Made by a program: the position numbers and the translations under genes. The notes under the pieces were generated by a model that saw nothing but the letters and a program-made list of their open reading frames with translations, did not search any database and had not been told where the DNA came from. Shown here in pieces: positions 1-8,319 of a stretch of DNA of 45,471 nt. Each line of letters opens with the position of its first letter. The first letter of the stretch is position 1. Origin of the DNA: CALFVT01 sp964513675 (GTDB taxonomy: Bacteria; Pseudomonadota; Alphaproteobacteria; Caulobacterales; Maricaulaceae); NCBI GenBank assembly GCA_964513675.1, contig CAZEOD010000020.1:1-45471 (forward strand), read 5' to 3'.

Positions 1-2
1 GC

Positions 3-1553
3 AATAAGACAATTCTTGATAATGTTCATTTGTCTTTTTATCCCGATGCGAAAATTGGTCTTGTTGGGGTGAACGGTGCGGGTAAATCGACTTTGATGAA
101 GATTATGGCCGGTATTGATACCGAAGTCACAGGCGAATATTGGGCCGCCGAGGGCACGAAAGTTGGCTATCTTCCGCAAGAGCCGCGCCTTGATAATGCC
201 AAGGATGTTTGGGGCAATGTGATTGAAGGCTGTGAGGATAAGCAGATTTTCGACGCCTATAACGCTGTCGCCCTCAAGATGGCCGAAGAATATACCGATG
301 AGCTTATGGAAGAGATGACGGCGCTGCAAGAGCAGGNNNNNNNNNNGTTTCTTCGCCTGTAATCATTTTAAACAAAGTCGTCTTACCCGCCCCGCGTGGC
401 CCTCTGCCAACTCTTGCTCTCCAAGCCTGATTTGCTGTTGATGGATGAGCCGACCAACCATTTGGACGCCGAAACTGTGGCGTGGCTGGAGAATTACCTA
501 ATTAAATATTCAGGCGCGATTATTTTGATTACCCATGATCGCTACTTCTTGGATAATATCACGAATTGGACCCTCGAAGTCGACCGCGGGCGGACATTCC
601 CGCATGAGGGTAATTACTCGTCATGGCTCGAAGCCAAAGCGCAGCGCATGGATCAAGAAGGCCGCGAGGGGGATAGTAAAACCAAGGCGATGAAACGCGA
701 GCTGGAATGGATTCGTTCCAACCCGAAAGCGCGCCAGACGAAATCTAAAGCCCGTATCAGCGCCTATGAAAAACTGCGCGACGAGGCGGCGAATGAAGTC
801 GTGTCCCATGCTGAAATCCGTATTCCGATGGGCGAGCGCCTTGGCAATATCGTCATTGAGGCTGAAAATGTTGCCAAGGGCTTTGAAGAGCGCCTTTTGA
901 TTGATGATCTGTCCTTCCGCCTTCCGCGCGGCGGGATTGTCGGCATTATCGGTCCAAACGGGGCGGGTAAGACGACTTTGTTTAAAATGATTACAGGCGA
1001 AGAAACGCCGGATAAGGGCACGTTTAAAGTCGGCGATACCGTACAGCTCGGCTATGTCGATCAGGGCCGTGATAATTTGGATCCGAGCAAAAATGTCTGG
1101 GAAGCGATTTCCGACGGCCTCGATATTATCACCATGGGCAAGCGCCAAGTGCCAAGCCGCGCCTATGTTGGCTCCTTTAACTTTAAAGGGACAGATCAGC
1201 AGAAAAATGTTGGGCAGTTATCGGGCGGGGAGCGTAACCGCGTGAACTTGGCGAAAATGCTGTCAAAGCCGTGTAACGTATTGCTGCTCGATGAGCCGAC
1301 CAATGATCTGGACCGCGAAACTTTGGCGTCCCTTGAGATTGCGCTAGAGAAATTCCCCGGTTGCGCCGTGGTTATCTCGCATGATCGCTTCTTCCTTGAC
1401 CGTGTCGCAAAACATATCCTCGCTTATGAAGGGGATAGCCATGTTGAATGGTTCGAAGGTAATTTTGCGGATTATATCGAAGATAAAAAGCGCCGCCTCG
1501 GCCCTGATGCCGATATGCCGAAAAAGCTTAAATTCGTTAAGTTCGACCGTTAG
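3..1553 (+). CDS. ettA: Energy-dependent translational throttle protein EttA (ABC-F), 5' partial and broken by an assembly gap
   Basis: ABC-F ATPase of the EttA type, a soluble factor that binds the ribosomal E site and gates elongation according to ATP/ADP. Two nucleotide-binding domains are visible: Walker A GVNGAGKST near 76-102 and GPNGAGKTT near 952-978, the second-domain signature LSGGE near 1218, and Walker B LLMDEPTNHLD and LLLDEPTNDLD. The inter-domain arm (EGNYSSWLEAK to ELEWIRSNPKARQTKSKAR) and the C-terminal EGNFADY match EttA rather than Uup. The 5' end lies outside the window; the frame is open from base 3. Compared with E. coli EttA (555 aa), about 40 residues are missing around the 10 Ns, including the first-domain LSGGE signature. 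I read this as an assembly fault, not a biological pseudogene. A hairpin terminator lies about 100 bp downstream. Confidence 0.95.
337..346. other. Assembly gap (10 Ns) inside ettA
   Basis: Ten undetermined bases join two contig ends within ettA. From the flanking protein sequence, roughly 120 bp of true coding sequence is missing, so the 10 Ns are a placeholder and not a measured distance. Confidence 0.98.
347..394 (-). repeat. Inverted 48-bp copy of bases 959-1006, probable assembly artefact
   Basis: The 48 bases right after the gap are the exact reverse complement of 959-1006, which encodes the second Walker A segment of the same ettA gene. Read forwards they give no sensible EttA sequence and place stops in the frame. 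The true EttA frame resumes at 394-396 with the residues RVALC. An inverted duplicate abutting an N gap is typical of a contig end mis-extended through a paralogous ATP-binding motif. Confidence 0.9.
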
Positions 1554-1563
1554 TTTAAATCTT

Positions 1564-1590
1564 GCCGCGTGAGGATGCGTCTCGCGCGGC
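1564..1590 (+). terminator. GC-rich hairpin just after ettA
   Basis: Ten-base stem GCCGCGTGAG / CTCGCGCGGC (one G-U pair) with a 7-nt loop, starting 10 nt after the ettA stop. No T-run follows, so it may be a 3'-end stabilising or Rho-assisted structure and not a classical terminator. Confidence 0.4.
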
Positions 1591-1657
1591 GGAGCTTTAA
1601 AGCGGCGTTAGGGGCAGGCGGCAATCGCTACCGCGCGTTATAGCCCCAACTCTGTTA

Positions 1658-1687
1658 GGCCCGGATGATCGCCGGGCCGTTCTGTTT
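1658..1687 (+). terminator. Intrinsic terminator of ettA
   Basis: Stem GGCCCGG / CCGGGCC with a 7-nt loop (1658-1678), followed by the T-rich stretch GTTCTGTTT. The same GGCCCGG stem is used by the minus-strand terminator at 10654-10678. Confidence 0.65.
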
Positions 1688-1994
1688 GCCCATCAGCTTG
1701 CAGCCAATGAAACTTGCCTTATGATTTGCTAATTATAGCATAACATAAATTCACAAAGCGCAACAGATTGAGCATGTGAGGCTATTAGCTTTTGATTTGA
1801 GAAAACTTACCAACTGTGAGAAATAGAAAACTATTAGGTCACGCAAACTCCAGCTTAATTCACTCTTTATATGTCTAATGAATAGGGTGTGCATAAAGGG
1901 CGTAAATTTAGCCTAGCCGTGAGAGCTCTTTGTAAAATAAAGATATAAGAATTTTTTTATATACTTTCTGTTTTGGGGGCTCTATAGGGTGGCC
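1688..1994. promoter_or_regulatory. AT-rich leader of the methionine operon with candidate operator
   Basis: About 300 bp without a gene, clearly richer in A+T than its surroundings, so it probably holds the promoter of the sahR-metF-metH operon. An inverted repeat ATATAA-N8-TTATAT lies at 1943-1962, about 32 bp before the start codon, where an autoregulator could bind. AGAGCTCT at 1922-1929 is a perfect 8-bp palindrome. I looked for a SAM-II or SAH riboswitch and could not recognise one. Promoter hexamers are not clear enough to call. Confidence 0.35.
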
Positions 1995-2954
1995 ATGGAT
2001 TCGCTTGCGCGCATATTGAAAACATTAGGACACCCTGACCGTCTGCGGATATTGGCCTTGCTGTCGCATGGCGATTTTACAGTCAGTGAGATTACGCAGG
2101 TCTTGGGGCTGAGCCAGCCGCGCGTGACGCAATATATCAACACCCTTGAAAAAGTCGAGATCATCGAGCGCCTAAAAGAGGGCAGTTGGGTATTTTCTCG
2201 CTTACGGCGTCAAAATGCGGCGGTTTGGGCGGTTGTCTCAACCGTTTTGTCGCAACTACCAGAAGAAGATGCGACGCTTCGGGCCGATAGACGCCGCCTT
2301 GAAGACATCAAAGCCGCGCGTGCCGATGCGGCCAATGCGTTTTTTGCGCAGGCGGCGAATGACCAAAACCAGCTCGGAATTGAATATTTACCCCGCGAAG
2401 ATATAGAGGCGGAACTGCGGGCGATGCTCGGCGAGGGGCCGCACGGCACCTTGATTGATTTGGGGACAGGGTCGGGACGCATTTTAAATGTCTTATCCGA
2501 TCTTGTTAGCCGCGGGATTGGCATTGATAATAACCGCGATATGCTCGGCGTTGCGCGTCATGGCCTGAGCCTCGCCGCCTTGCCCCATATGCGCGTTCAG
2601 CAAGGTGATTTACATAATACAAACCTCTCCAGCGAGAGCGCTAATGTGGTGACGCTGCATCAAGTGCTACATTATCTTGAGACTCCAGATGACGCCATTC
2701 GCGAAGCCGCGCGGCTATTAGAGGGGCATGGCAACTTAATTATTATTGATTTTGCTGCGCATAAATTTGAAGACTTCCGTGAGCGCTTTGCGCATCGCCG
2801 CCTTGGATTTTCAGATGTAGAAATGCAAGGCCTATTAAAATCAAATAATTTGGATTTAGCGGAAACGCGCATTGTCAAAACGCGGGCGAGTTATCCGGAT
2901 GTAAAATTATGGCGCAGTGTGAAACGCGCGGCCAATATGAAAGAGGTGAGCTGA
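1995..2954 (+). CDS. sahR: ArsR-family regulator fused to a SAM/SAH-binding methyltransferase-like domain (SahR type)
   Basis: Residues 1-90 form an ArsR winged helix (ILKTLGHPDRLRILALL; recognition helix around LSQPRVTQYINTLE). Residues about 135-250 form a class I methyltransferase fold with motif I LIDLGTGSGRIL near 152 and acidic motif II GIDNN. Known biology: SahR repressors of proteobacteria have this build. They sense S-adenosylhomocysteine in the methylase-like domain and control metF, metH/metE, ahcY and metK. The gene heads the metF-metH operon here, which fits. ATG at 1995 is preferred over GTG 1989 because AGGG at 1986-1989 then has usable spacing. The stop overlaps the metF start (TGATG). 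The gene name is an assignment by architecture and context, not by alignment. Confidence 0.85.
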   Translation: MDSLARILKTLGHPDRLRILALLSHGDFTVSEITQVLGLSQPRVTQYINTLEKVEIIERLKEGSWVFSRLRRQNAAVWAVVSTVLSQLPEEDATLRADRRRLEDIKAARADAANAFFAQAANDQNQLGIEYLPREDIEAELRAMLGEGPHGTLIDLGTGSGRILNVLSDLVSRGIGIDNNRDMLGVARHGLSLAALPHMRVQQGDLHNTNLSSESANVVTLHQVLHYLETPDDAIREAARLLEGHGNLIIIDFAAHKFEDFRERFAHRRLGFSDVEMQGLLKSNNLDLAETRIVKTRASYPDVKLWRSVKRAANMKEVS

Positions 2955-3886
2955 TGAAAGCGCTGATGAAACGCGGATTTTCTGACCGTAGTTTAGGGCC
3001 TGTTGCGCGAACAGCGGGCGCGCCGTCAGATGATGTGCATGTCTCTTTCGAGTTTTTCCCGCCAAAGAATGACGCCATGGAAGACCGCCTTTGGGCGTCG
3101 ATAAAAAAGCTGGAAAGCTTGCAGCCGGATTTTGTCTCTGTGACATATGGGGCGGGGGGGTCAACACGCGAGCGTACGCACCGCACTGTGACGCGCATGG
3201 CGAGTGAAACCGCCTTAAAACCTGCGGCGCATCTGACCTGTGTGGGGTCAAGCCGCGAAGAGATTAAAGAGATCGCAGATGGTTATTGGGAGAATGGCGT
3301 TCGCCATATTGTGGCGCTACGCGGGGATCCGCCTGCCGGGATTGATGAGGCTTATGTTCCAACACAGGGCGGCTTTGCTTATAGCTGTGATCTGGTGTCG
3401 GGCTTAAAAAGCTTTCATGATTTCGAGATTTCTGTTTCTGCTTATCCCGAGCGTCATCCCGAAAGCCCGAATTGGGATGTTGAAATAGATAATCTTAAGC
3501 GCAAAGTGGATGCGGGCGCGACCCGCGCGATTACGCAGTTTTTCTTCTCGCCAGATACATTTATGCGCTTTCTTGACCGCACATTGGATGCAGGGATTGA
3601 TATTCCGATTGTGCCGGGCTTGATGCTCCAGCCGAATTTTAAAGGTTTAAAGCGCATGTCAGGCATGTGCGGCGTTACCGTTCCAGATTGGTATGCGGAT
3701 TTATTTGACGGGCTTGATAAAGACCCTGAAACGCGCCAACTTTTGACCGCTTCGCTCGCCTCTGAACTCACGGCGGAGCTGTTTGATCGCGGCGTGCGCC
3801 ATTTCCATCTTTATACGCTGAACCGCGCTGAACTCGCCTATGCGGTGAGCCGTGTGCTCGGTCTGCACTCCCGTATGAACGCCTAA
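2954..3886 (+). CDS. metF: 5,10-methylenetetrahydrofolate reductase
   Basis: Flavin-dependent reduction of 5,10-methylene-THF to 5-methyl-THF, the methyl donor for the MetH pair downstream. A TIM-barrel protein of 310 aa, normal for MetF. The catalytic-glutamate segment SFEFFPPKN lies near the N-terminus, followed by SVTYGAGGSTRERT, LRGDPP (folate/FAD region) and ITQFFF. The frame is open further upstream, but ATG 2954 overlaps the sahR stop as TGATG and is preceded by GAGGTGAG, so translational coupling decides the start. metH follows after 12 bp. Confidence 0.95.
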   Translation: MKALMKRGFSDRSLGPVARTAGAPSDDVHVSFEFFPPKNDAMEDRLWASIKKLESLQPDFVSVTYGAGGSTRERTHRTVTRMASETALKPAAHLTCVGSSREEIKEIADGYWENGVRHIVALRGDPPAGIDEAYVPTQGGFAYSCDLVSGLKSFHDFEISVSAYPERHPESPNWDVEIDNLKRKVDAGATRAITQFFFSPDTFMRFLDRTLDAGIDIPIVPGLMLQPNFKGLKRMSGMCGVTVPDWYADLFDGLDKDPETRQLLTASLASELTAELFDRGVRHFHLYTLNRAELAYAVSRVLGLHSRMNA

Positions 3887-3898
3887 GGACAACTTATC

Positions 3899-4954
3899 AT
3901 GACGCAAATATGGACAAAAATCGAAGCCGCTATGGGCGAGCGTATTATTATGCTCGACGGGGCTATGGGGACGATGCTTCAACAGCAAAAATTGGAAGAG
4001 GCTGACTTTCGCGGGGATCGGTTTAAAGCGTGGCCGAGCCCGCTTAAAGGCAATAATGATTTACTGGTTTTAACAAAGCCAGAGGCCGTTGCGCAGGTTC
4101 ATCATGCCTTTCTTGAGGCCGGAGCCGACCTCATTGAAACGAATAGCTTTAATGCAACATCTATCTCTCAGGCCGATTATGATATGCAAGAGCTTGCGCC
4201 GGAAATCGCGCGGGCCTCTGCCGAGGTGGCGCGCAAATGCGCCGATGAGTGGAGCGCAAAGACGCCGGAGAAACCGCGCGCGGTTCTTGGCTCTATCGGG
4301 CCGATGAATAAGACGCTTTCGATCTCGCCAAAGGTTGAAGACCCCGGATTTCGAGATGTGACCTTTGATGAGGTTTGCGAGTCCTATGAAGGTCAAATTC
4401 GTGCCTTTATTGATCTGGTTGATGCGCTGCTGATTGAAACTGTCTTTGATACGCTTAATTGCAAAGCTGCGATTATGGCGGCGCGTAATGTCTTCCTAGA
4501 GGTTGGCTATGAGCGGCCTATCCTGATCTCAGGTACGATTACTGATCGGTCGGGCCGCACGCTATCGGGCCAAACGGCCGAAGCCTTTTGGCTCTCGATT
4601 GCACATGCGAAGCCGTTTGCTGTTGGGCTTAATTGCGCGCTCGGGGCCGAAGATATGCGCCCGCATATTGCGGCGCTCTCCAAAGCGGCGTCCACGCATA
4701 TCCTTGCGTTTCCAAATGCGGGCTTGCCGAATGCTTTTGGTGAATATGATGAAACACCCAATGATATGAGCGGACATTTATCTGATTGGATTGATAACCG
4801 ATTTGTCAATATTTTGGGTGGGTGCTGCGGCACGACGCCAGATCATATTGCCGCGATTGCCCGCCGCGCCGCCAAGGGCGAGCCGCGCAGGCTGCCCGAG
4901 ATTAAATCCACCCTTCGCCTCGCAGGCCTCGAACCTTTTGATATTGCAGTTTAA
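3899..4954 (+). CDS. metH: Methionine synthase N-terminal half: homocysteine S-methyltransferase subunit
   Basis: 351 aa, the homocysteine-binding barrel of cobalamin-dependent methionine synthase as a separate protein. It begins with DGAMGTMLQ. Zinc-ligand cysteines are visible in GLNCALG (near residue 246) and GGCCGTTPDHI (near 307). It accepts the methyl group from methylcobalamin on the partner encoded next door. An AAGGA ribosome site sits 8 nt upstream of ATG. It is separated from the second half by one in-frame TAA plus three bases. This arrangement is a known alphaproteobacterial form of MetH and not a broken gene. Confidence 0.93.
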   Translation: MTQIWTKIEAAMGERIIMLDGAMGTMLQQQKLEEADFRGDRFKAWPSPLKGNNDLLVLTKPEAVAQVHHAFLEAGADLIETNSFNATSISQADYDMQELAPEIARASAEVARKCADEWSAKTPEKPRAVLGSIGPMNKTLSISPKVEDPGFRDVTFDEVCESYEGQIRAFIDLVDALLIETVFDTLNCKAAIMAARNVFLEVGYERPILISGTITDRSGRTLSGQTAEAFWLSIAHAKPFAVGLNCALGAEDMRPHIAALSKAASTHILAFPNAGLPNAFGEYDETPNDMSGHLSDWIDNRFVNILGGCCGTTPDHIAAIARRAAKGEPRRLPEIKSTLRLAGLEPFDIAV

Positions 4955-4957
4955 GTT

Positions 4958-7609
4958 ATGAACACCTCCACGACACAATTTGTCAATATTGGTGAGCGCA
5001 CCAATGTTGCCGGCTCTATCCGGTTTAAGAAAATGATCGTCGACGGTAAGTTCGACAAAGCCTTGTCCGTTGCCCGCCAACAGGTTGAGAGCGGCGCGCA
5101 GATCATTGATATTAATATGGATGACGGCCTTATTGACGGGGCGGCGGCAATGACGCGCTTCCTTCAGCTTCTTGCCGCTGAACCCGATATCTCTCGCGTG
5201 CCAATCATGATTGATAGCTCGAAATGGAGCGTCATCGAGGCGGGGCTTAAATGCGTGCAGGGGAAATCCGTTGTCAATTCGATTTCGCTCAAAGAGGGCG
5301 AAGGCCCGTTTTTAGAGCAAGCGCGAAAGCTCCGTGATTACGGCGCGGCGACAGTCATTATGGCCTTTGACGAAAATGGCCAAGCCGAAACGGCCGATCA
5401 TAAATTTGAGATTTGCGAGCGGGCTTATAATTTATTGGTCGATAAAGTGGGCTTTCCGCCCGAAGACATTATTTTTGATCCGAATATCTTTGCTGTGGCG
5501 ACCGGTATTGAGGAGCATAATGCCTATGCGGTTGAGTTTTTTGAGGCCTGTAAGCGGATTAAAGCAAACTTGCCGCATGCGCGTATTTCAGGCGGGTTAT
5601 CAAATGTGAGTTTTGCTTTTCGCGGGAATAACCCTGTGCGCGAAGCGATGCATTCCGTCTTTTTATACCATGCCATTCCAGCGGGTCTTGATATGGCGAT
5701 TGTTAATGCAGGGCAGTTGACGATTTATGATGATATTCCAGATGAGCTGCGTGAGCGCGTAGAAGATGTGATCTTAAACCGCCGCGAAGATGCGACTGAT
5801 AGGCTCTTGGATGTTGCCGAAAAATACCGCGGAGACGGGAAGGCGAAGGCACAAATCATCGACACGGCGTGGCGAGAGCAGCCTGTTGATAAACGGCTTG
5901 AACATGCGCTTGTTCGCGGCATTACAGATTTCATTGTTGATGACACAGAAGAGGCCCGCCAAGCGGCAGAACGTCCGCTTCATGTCATCGAAGGCCCGTT
6001 AATGGACGGGATGAATGTGGTTGGCGATTTATTTGGCTCGGGTAAAATGTTCCTGCCGCAAGTCGTTAAATCCGCCCGGGTTATGAAAGCTGCCGTGGCG
6101 CATCTTATGCCCTATATGGAAGCGGAAAAAGAAAAGCTCGGTACAGCAGGACAAAGTAACGGCAAAATCCTGATGGCGACGGTCAAAGGCGATGTTCACG
6201 ATATTGGTAAAAATATCGTCGGCGTTGTTTTGCAATGTAACGGTTATGAGATTGTTGATCTGGGCGTGATGGTGCCTTGCGATAAAATCCTCGATGCGGC
6301 GAAGGAACATGACGTTGATATGATTGGCCTGTCGGGATTAATTACGCCGAGCCTTGATGAGATGGTTTTTGTCGGGCAGGAAATGGAACGGCTTGGCTTT
6401 GATATTCCGCTACTGATTGGCGGAGCGACAACATCTAAAACACATACGGCGGTTAAGATTGAGCCGGCTTATAAAGCGGACGCCACGGTTTATGTGACCG
6501 ATGCCTCGCGCGCTGTCGGCGTAGTCAGTGCGCTTTTGGGGGATGATAAAGACGCATATACCGCTAATCTTCGGGCCGAATATGACAATGCCCGTACGGC
6601 GCATTTTGCAGGTCAGACGAAAAAGGCTCGCCTTAATCTAAGCGATGCGCGTAAAAATGCGTGGACGCCCGATTTAAACGGAGCCAGTTGGGATGATTAC
6701 ACCCCGCCGAAGCCGAGCTTTACAGGGACGAAAAATTTCGTGAATTATGATCTCGCGCGTTTGCGTAATTTCATCGACTGGACTCCTTTTTTCGCGACAT
6801 GGGAGCTTAAGGGGCGGTATCCCGGTATCCTTGAGAGCGATGCTTATGGGGAGGCGGCGCGTGATTTGTTCAAAGACGCCAATGCGATGCTCGATAAGAT
6901 TATCTCTGAAAAATGGGTCGAGGCGCGCGGCGTCATTGGCTTCTGGCCCTGCGAGCGTGACGGTGATGATGTGCGCGTTTTCACCGATGAGAGCCGCAGC
7001 GAAACTTTGGCGCATTTCCACGGCTTGCGTCAGCAAATCGACAAGGCGGGCAATGGCCGCCCGAATTATTGTATCTCTGATTATGTTGCGCCCCATGATG
7101 ATTACGTCGGCGGGTTTTGCGTGACGGCTGGCTTGGGTGAAGGCAACCGCGCCGCCGCCTTTAAAGAGGCCGGCGATGATTACAATGCGATTATGTTCCA
7201 AGCGCTGACAGACCGCCTCGCGGAAGCTTTTGCAGAACATATGCATAAACGTGTGCGCATGGAGTTCTGGGGTTATGCGCCCGACGAAACCTCTATGGGG
7301 GATGAGCTGATTGCCGAAAAATATGCGGGCATTCGCCCTGCGCCCGGCTATCCCGCGCAGCCTGACCACACGGAAAAAGCAACGTTGTTCCGCTTATTGG
7401 ACGCGAGCGAGCAGGCGGGTGTGACCCTGACTCAAAGCTTTGCCATGCATCCCGCTAGCTCCGTCTCTGGCCTTTATTTCAGCCACCCCGACAGCGTTTA
7501 TTTCGGCGTCGGCAAAATCGAAAAAGACCAAGTCGAAGATTACGCCGCGCGGAAAGATATGGATATTGGGGATGTCGAGCGATGGCTCGCCCCGATCTTG
7601 AATTATTAG
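4958..7609 (+). CDS. metH: Methionine synthase C-terminal half: folate, cobalamin and reactivation domains
   Basis: 883 aa. Domains in order: pterin-binding barrel (NIGERTNVAGS at the N-terminus; MIDSSKWSV), cobalamin cap, B12-binding Rossmann domain with GDVHDIGKNIVG whose histidine (near 413) is the lower cobalt ligand, and a C-terminal AdoMet activation domain ending with ASSVSGLYFSHP. It transfers the methyl group of 5-methyl-THF through cobalamin to homocysteine held by the preceding subunit. ATG lies 3 bp after the upstream TAA and in the same frame, so read-through would restore full-length MetH. It ends the clear methionine operon. Confidence 0.95.
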   Translation: MNTSTTQFVNIGERTNVAGSIRFKKMIVDGKFDKALSVARQQVESGAQIIDINMDDGLIDGAAAMTRFLQLLAAEPDISRVPIMIDSSKWSVIEAGLKCVQGKSVVNSISLKEGEGPFLEQARKLRDYGAATVIMAFDENGQAETADHKFEICERAYNLLVDKVGFPPEDIIFDPNIFAVATGIEEHNAYAVEFFEACKRIKANLPHARISGGLSNVSFAFRGNNPVREAMHSVFLYHAIPAGLDMAIVNAGQLTIYDDIPDELRERVEDVILNRREDATDRLLDVAEKYRGDGKAKAQIIDTAWREQPVDKRLEHALVRGITDFIVDDTEEARQAAERPLHVIEGPLMDGMNVVGDLFGSGKMFLPQVVKSARVMKAAVAHLMPYMEAEKEKLGTAGQSNGKILMATVKGDVHDIGKNIVGVVLQCNGYEIVDLGVMVPCDKILDAAKEHDVDMIGLSGLITPSLDEMVFVGQEMERLGFDIPLLIGGATTSKTHTAVKIEPAYKADATVYVTDASRAVGVVSALLGDDKDAYTANLRAEYDNARTAHFAGQTKKARLNLSDARKNAWTPDLNGASWDDYTPPKPSFTGTKNFVNYDLARLRNFIDWTPFFATWELKGRYPGILESDAYGEAARDLFKDANAMLDKIISEKWVEARGVIGFWPCERDGDDVRVFTDESRSETLAHFHGLRQQIDKAGNGRPNYCISDYVAPHDDYVGGFCVTAGLGEGNRAAAFKEAGDDYNAIMFQALTDRLAEAFAEHMHKRVRMEFWGYAPDETSMGDELIAEKYAGIRPAPGYPAQPDHTEKATLFRLLDASEQAGVTLTQSFAMHPASSVSGLYFSHPDSVYFGVGKIEKDQVEDYAARKDMDIGDVERWLAPILNY

Positions 7610-7613
7610 ATTT

Positions 7614-8213
7614 ATGAGTCAACATAATCTAGCTATTATATTTTGGACTTGTTTTTGTACTCAATGGAAACAAACTTATACGCATGAAAAGAAATTATTT
7701 TATAATGAGCTTTATCATCAAGACCGAGCATGGACAGCCCGCATGTTTGATAAATTGCACCGTAATGATGGCTTTTTAGATCAAGTTATTTTTGATTATC
7801 TAACGGCTCTAAACGTTAAAAAAACTCGACAATTTATTGCGCATGAATGGTACACAATCGATGCTTTGGGTGGTTTTGAAGCGCCTTCAAATGATGATTA
7901 TACTCAATCAAGCCTGAGTGTATTAGTGGAGCATGAAAATGGAAAAGATGTTGAAACAGAGATGTGGAAATTATCTCACTGGAAAGTGCCATTAAAGGTT
8001 TTAGTTTTTTATAATCACGCCACGGATAGATCAGCAGACTGGCTGAAAGAAAAGCTCGCAGAATTACATAATATACAAAGTCGGATTGATAAGGCTTATG
8101 GTGCCAAAGGTAATGATAAATATCTTTTCATTATTGGCAGTAAAGACGAGGATATATCCTTCAAAGCAACAGCAAATTTTGGACAGTCCTTTTTAAATTA
8201 CCCCAAACCCTAA
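7614..8213 (+). CDS. Unrecognised 199-aa protein, possibly PD-(D/E)XK nuclease-like
   Basis: I do not recognise this family with confidence. Base use is much richer in A+T than the flanking operon, which suggests recent acquisition. No membrane segment or signal peptide is visible. The segment LSVLVEHENGKDVETEM followed by WKLSHWKVPLKVLVFYN resembles the core strand-acid-strand layout (E-x-E, then a lysine-bearing strand) of hypothetical proteins with a PD-(D/E)XK-like fold. That resemblance is an inference from pattern only. ATG lies 4 bp after the metH stop, but no ribosome site is visible. It may be cotranscribed by read-through without belonging to methionine metabolism. Confidence 0.7.
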   Translation: MSQHNLAIIFWTCFCTQWKQTYTHEKKLFYNELYHQDRAWTARMFDKLHRNDGFLDQVIFDYLTALNVKKTRQFIAHEWYTIDALGGFEAPSNDDYTQSSLSVLVEHENGKDVETEMWKLSHWKVPLKVLVFYNHATDRSADWLKEKLAELHNIQSRIDKAYGAKGNDKYLFIIGSKDEDISFKATANFGQSFLNYPKP

Positions 8214-8319
8214 CCACATTGTAATCAAATGGTTCAGCTTCGGGTAATGTTGGCCCTTTTATAGCCTTATTTATGCGGCGTAATGTGGTCGTCATCTTGG
8301 GGTTTGAAAGGGGTTTGAT

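Noticed and set aside
621..1148. Minus-strand frame of 175 codons inside ettA
   Set aside because: Antisense shadow of conserved ABC-F sequence with no protein-like features.
1690..1990. SAM-II or SAH riboswitch before the methionine operon
   Set aside because: I looked for the conserved core pairings and found nothing convincing. Only short AT-rich inverted repeats are present.
2909..2953. Upstream in-frame start for metF
   Set aside because: It would overlap sahR by 45 bases and lacks a ribosome site. ATG 2954 couples to the sahR stop and has GAGGTGAG in front.
6674..7369. Long open frame (231 codons) on the minus strand inside metH
   Set aside because: It is fully antisense to the well-conserved activation domain of MetH, its product resembles no protein family, and the frame openness follows from codon use of the real gene.
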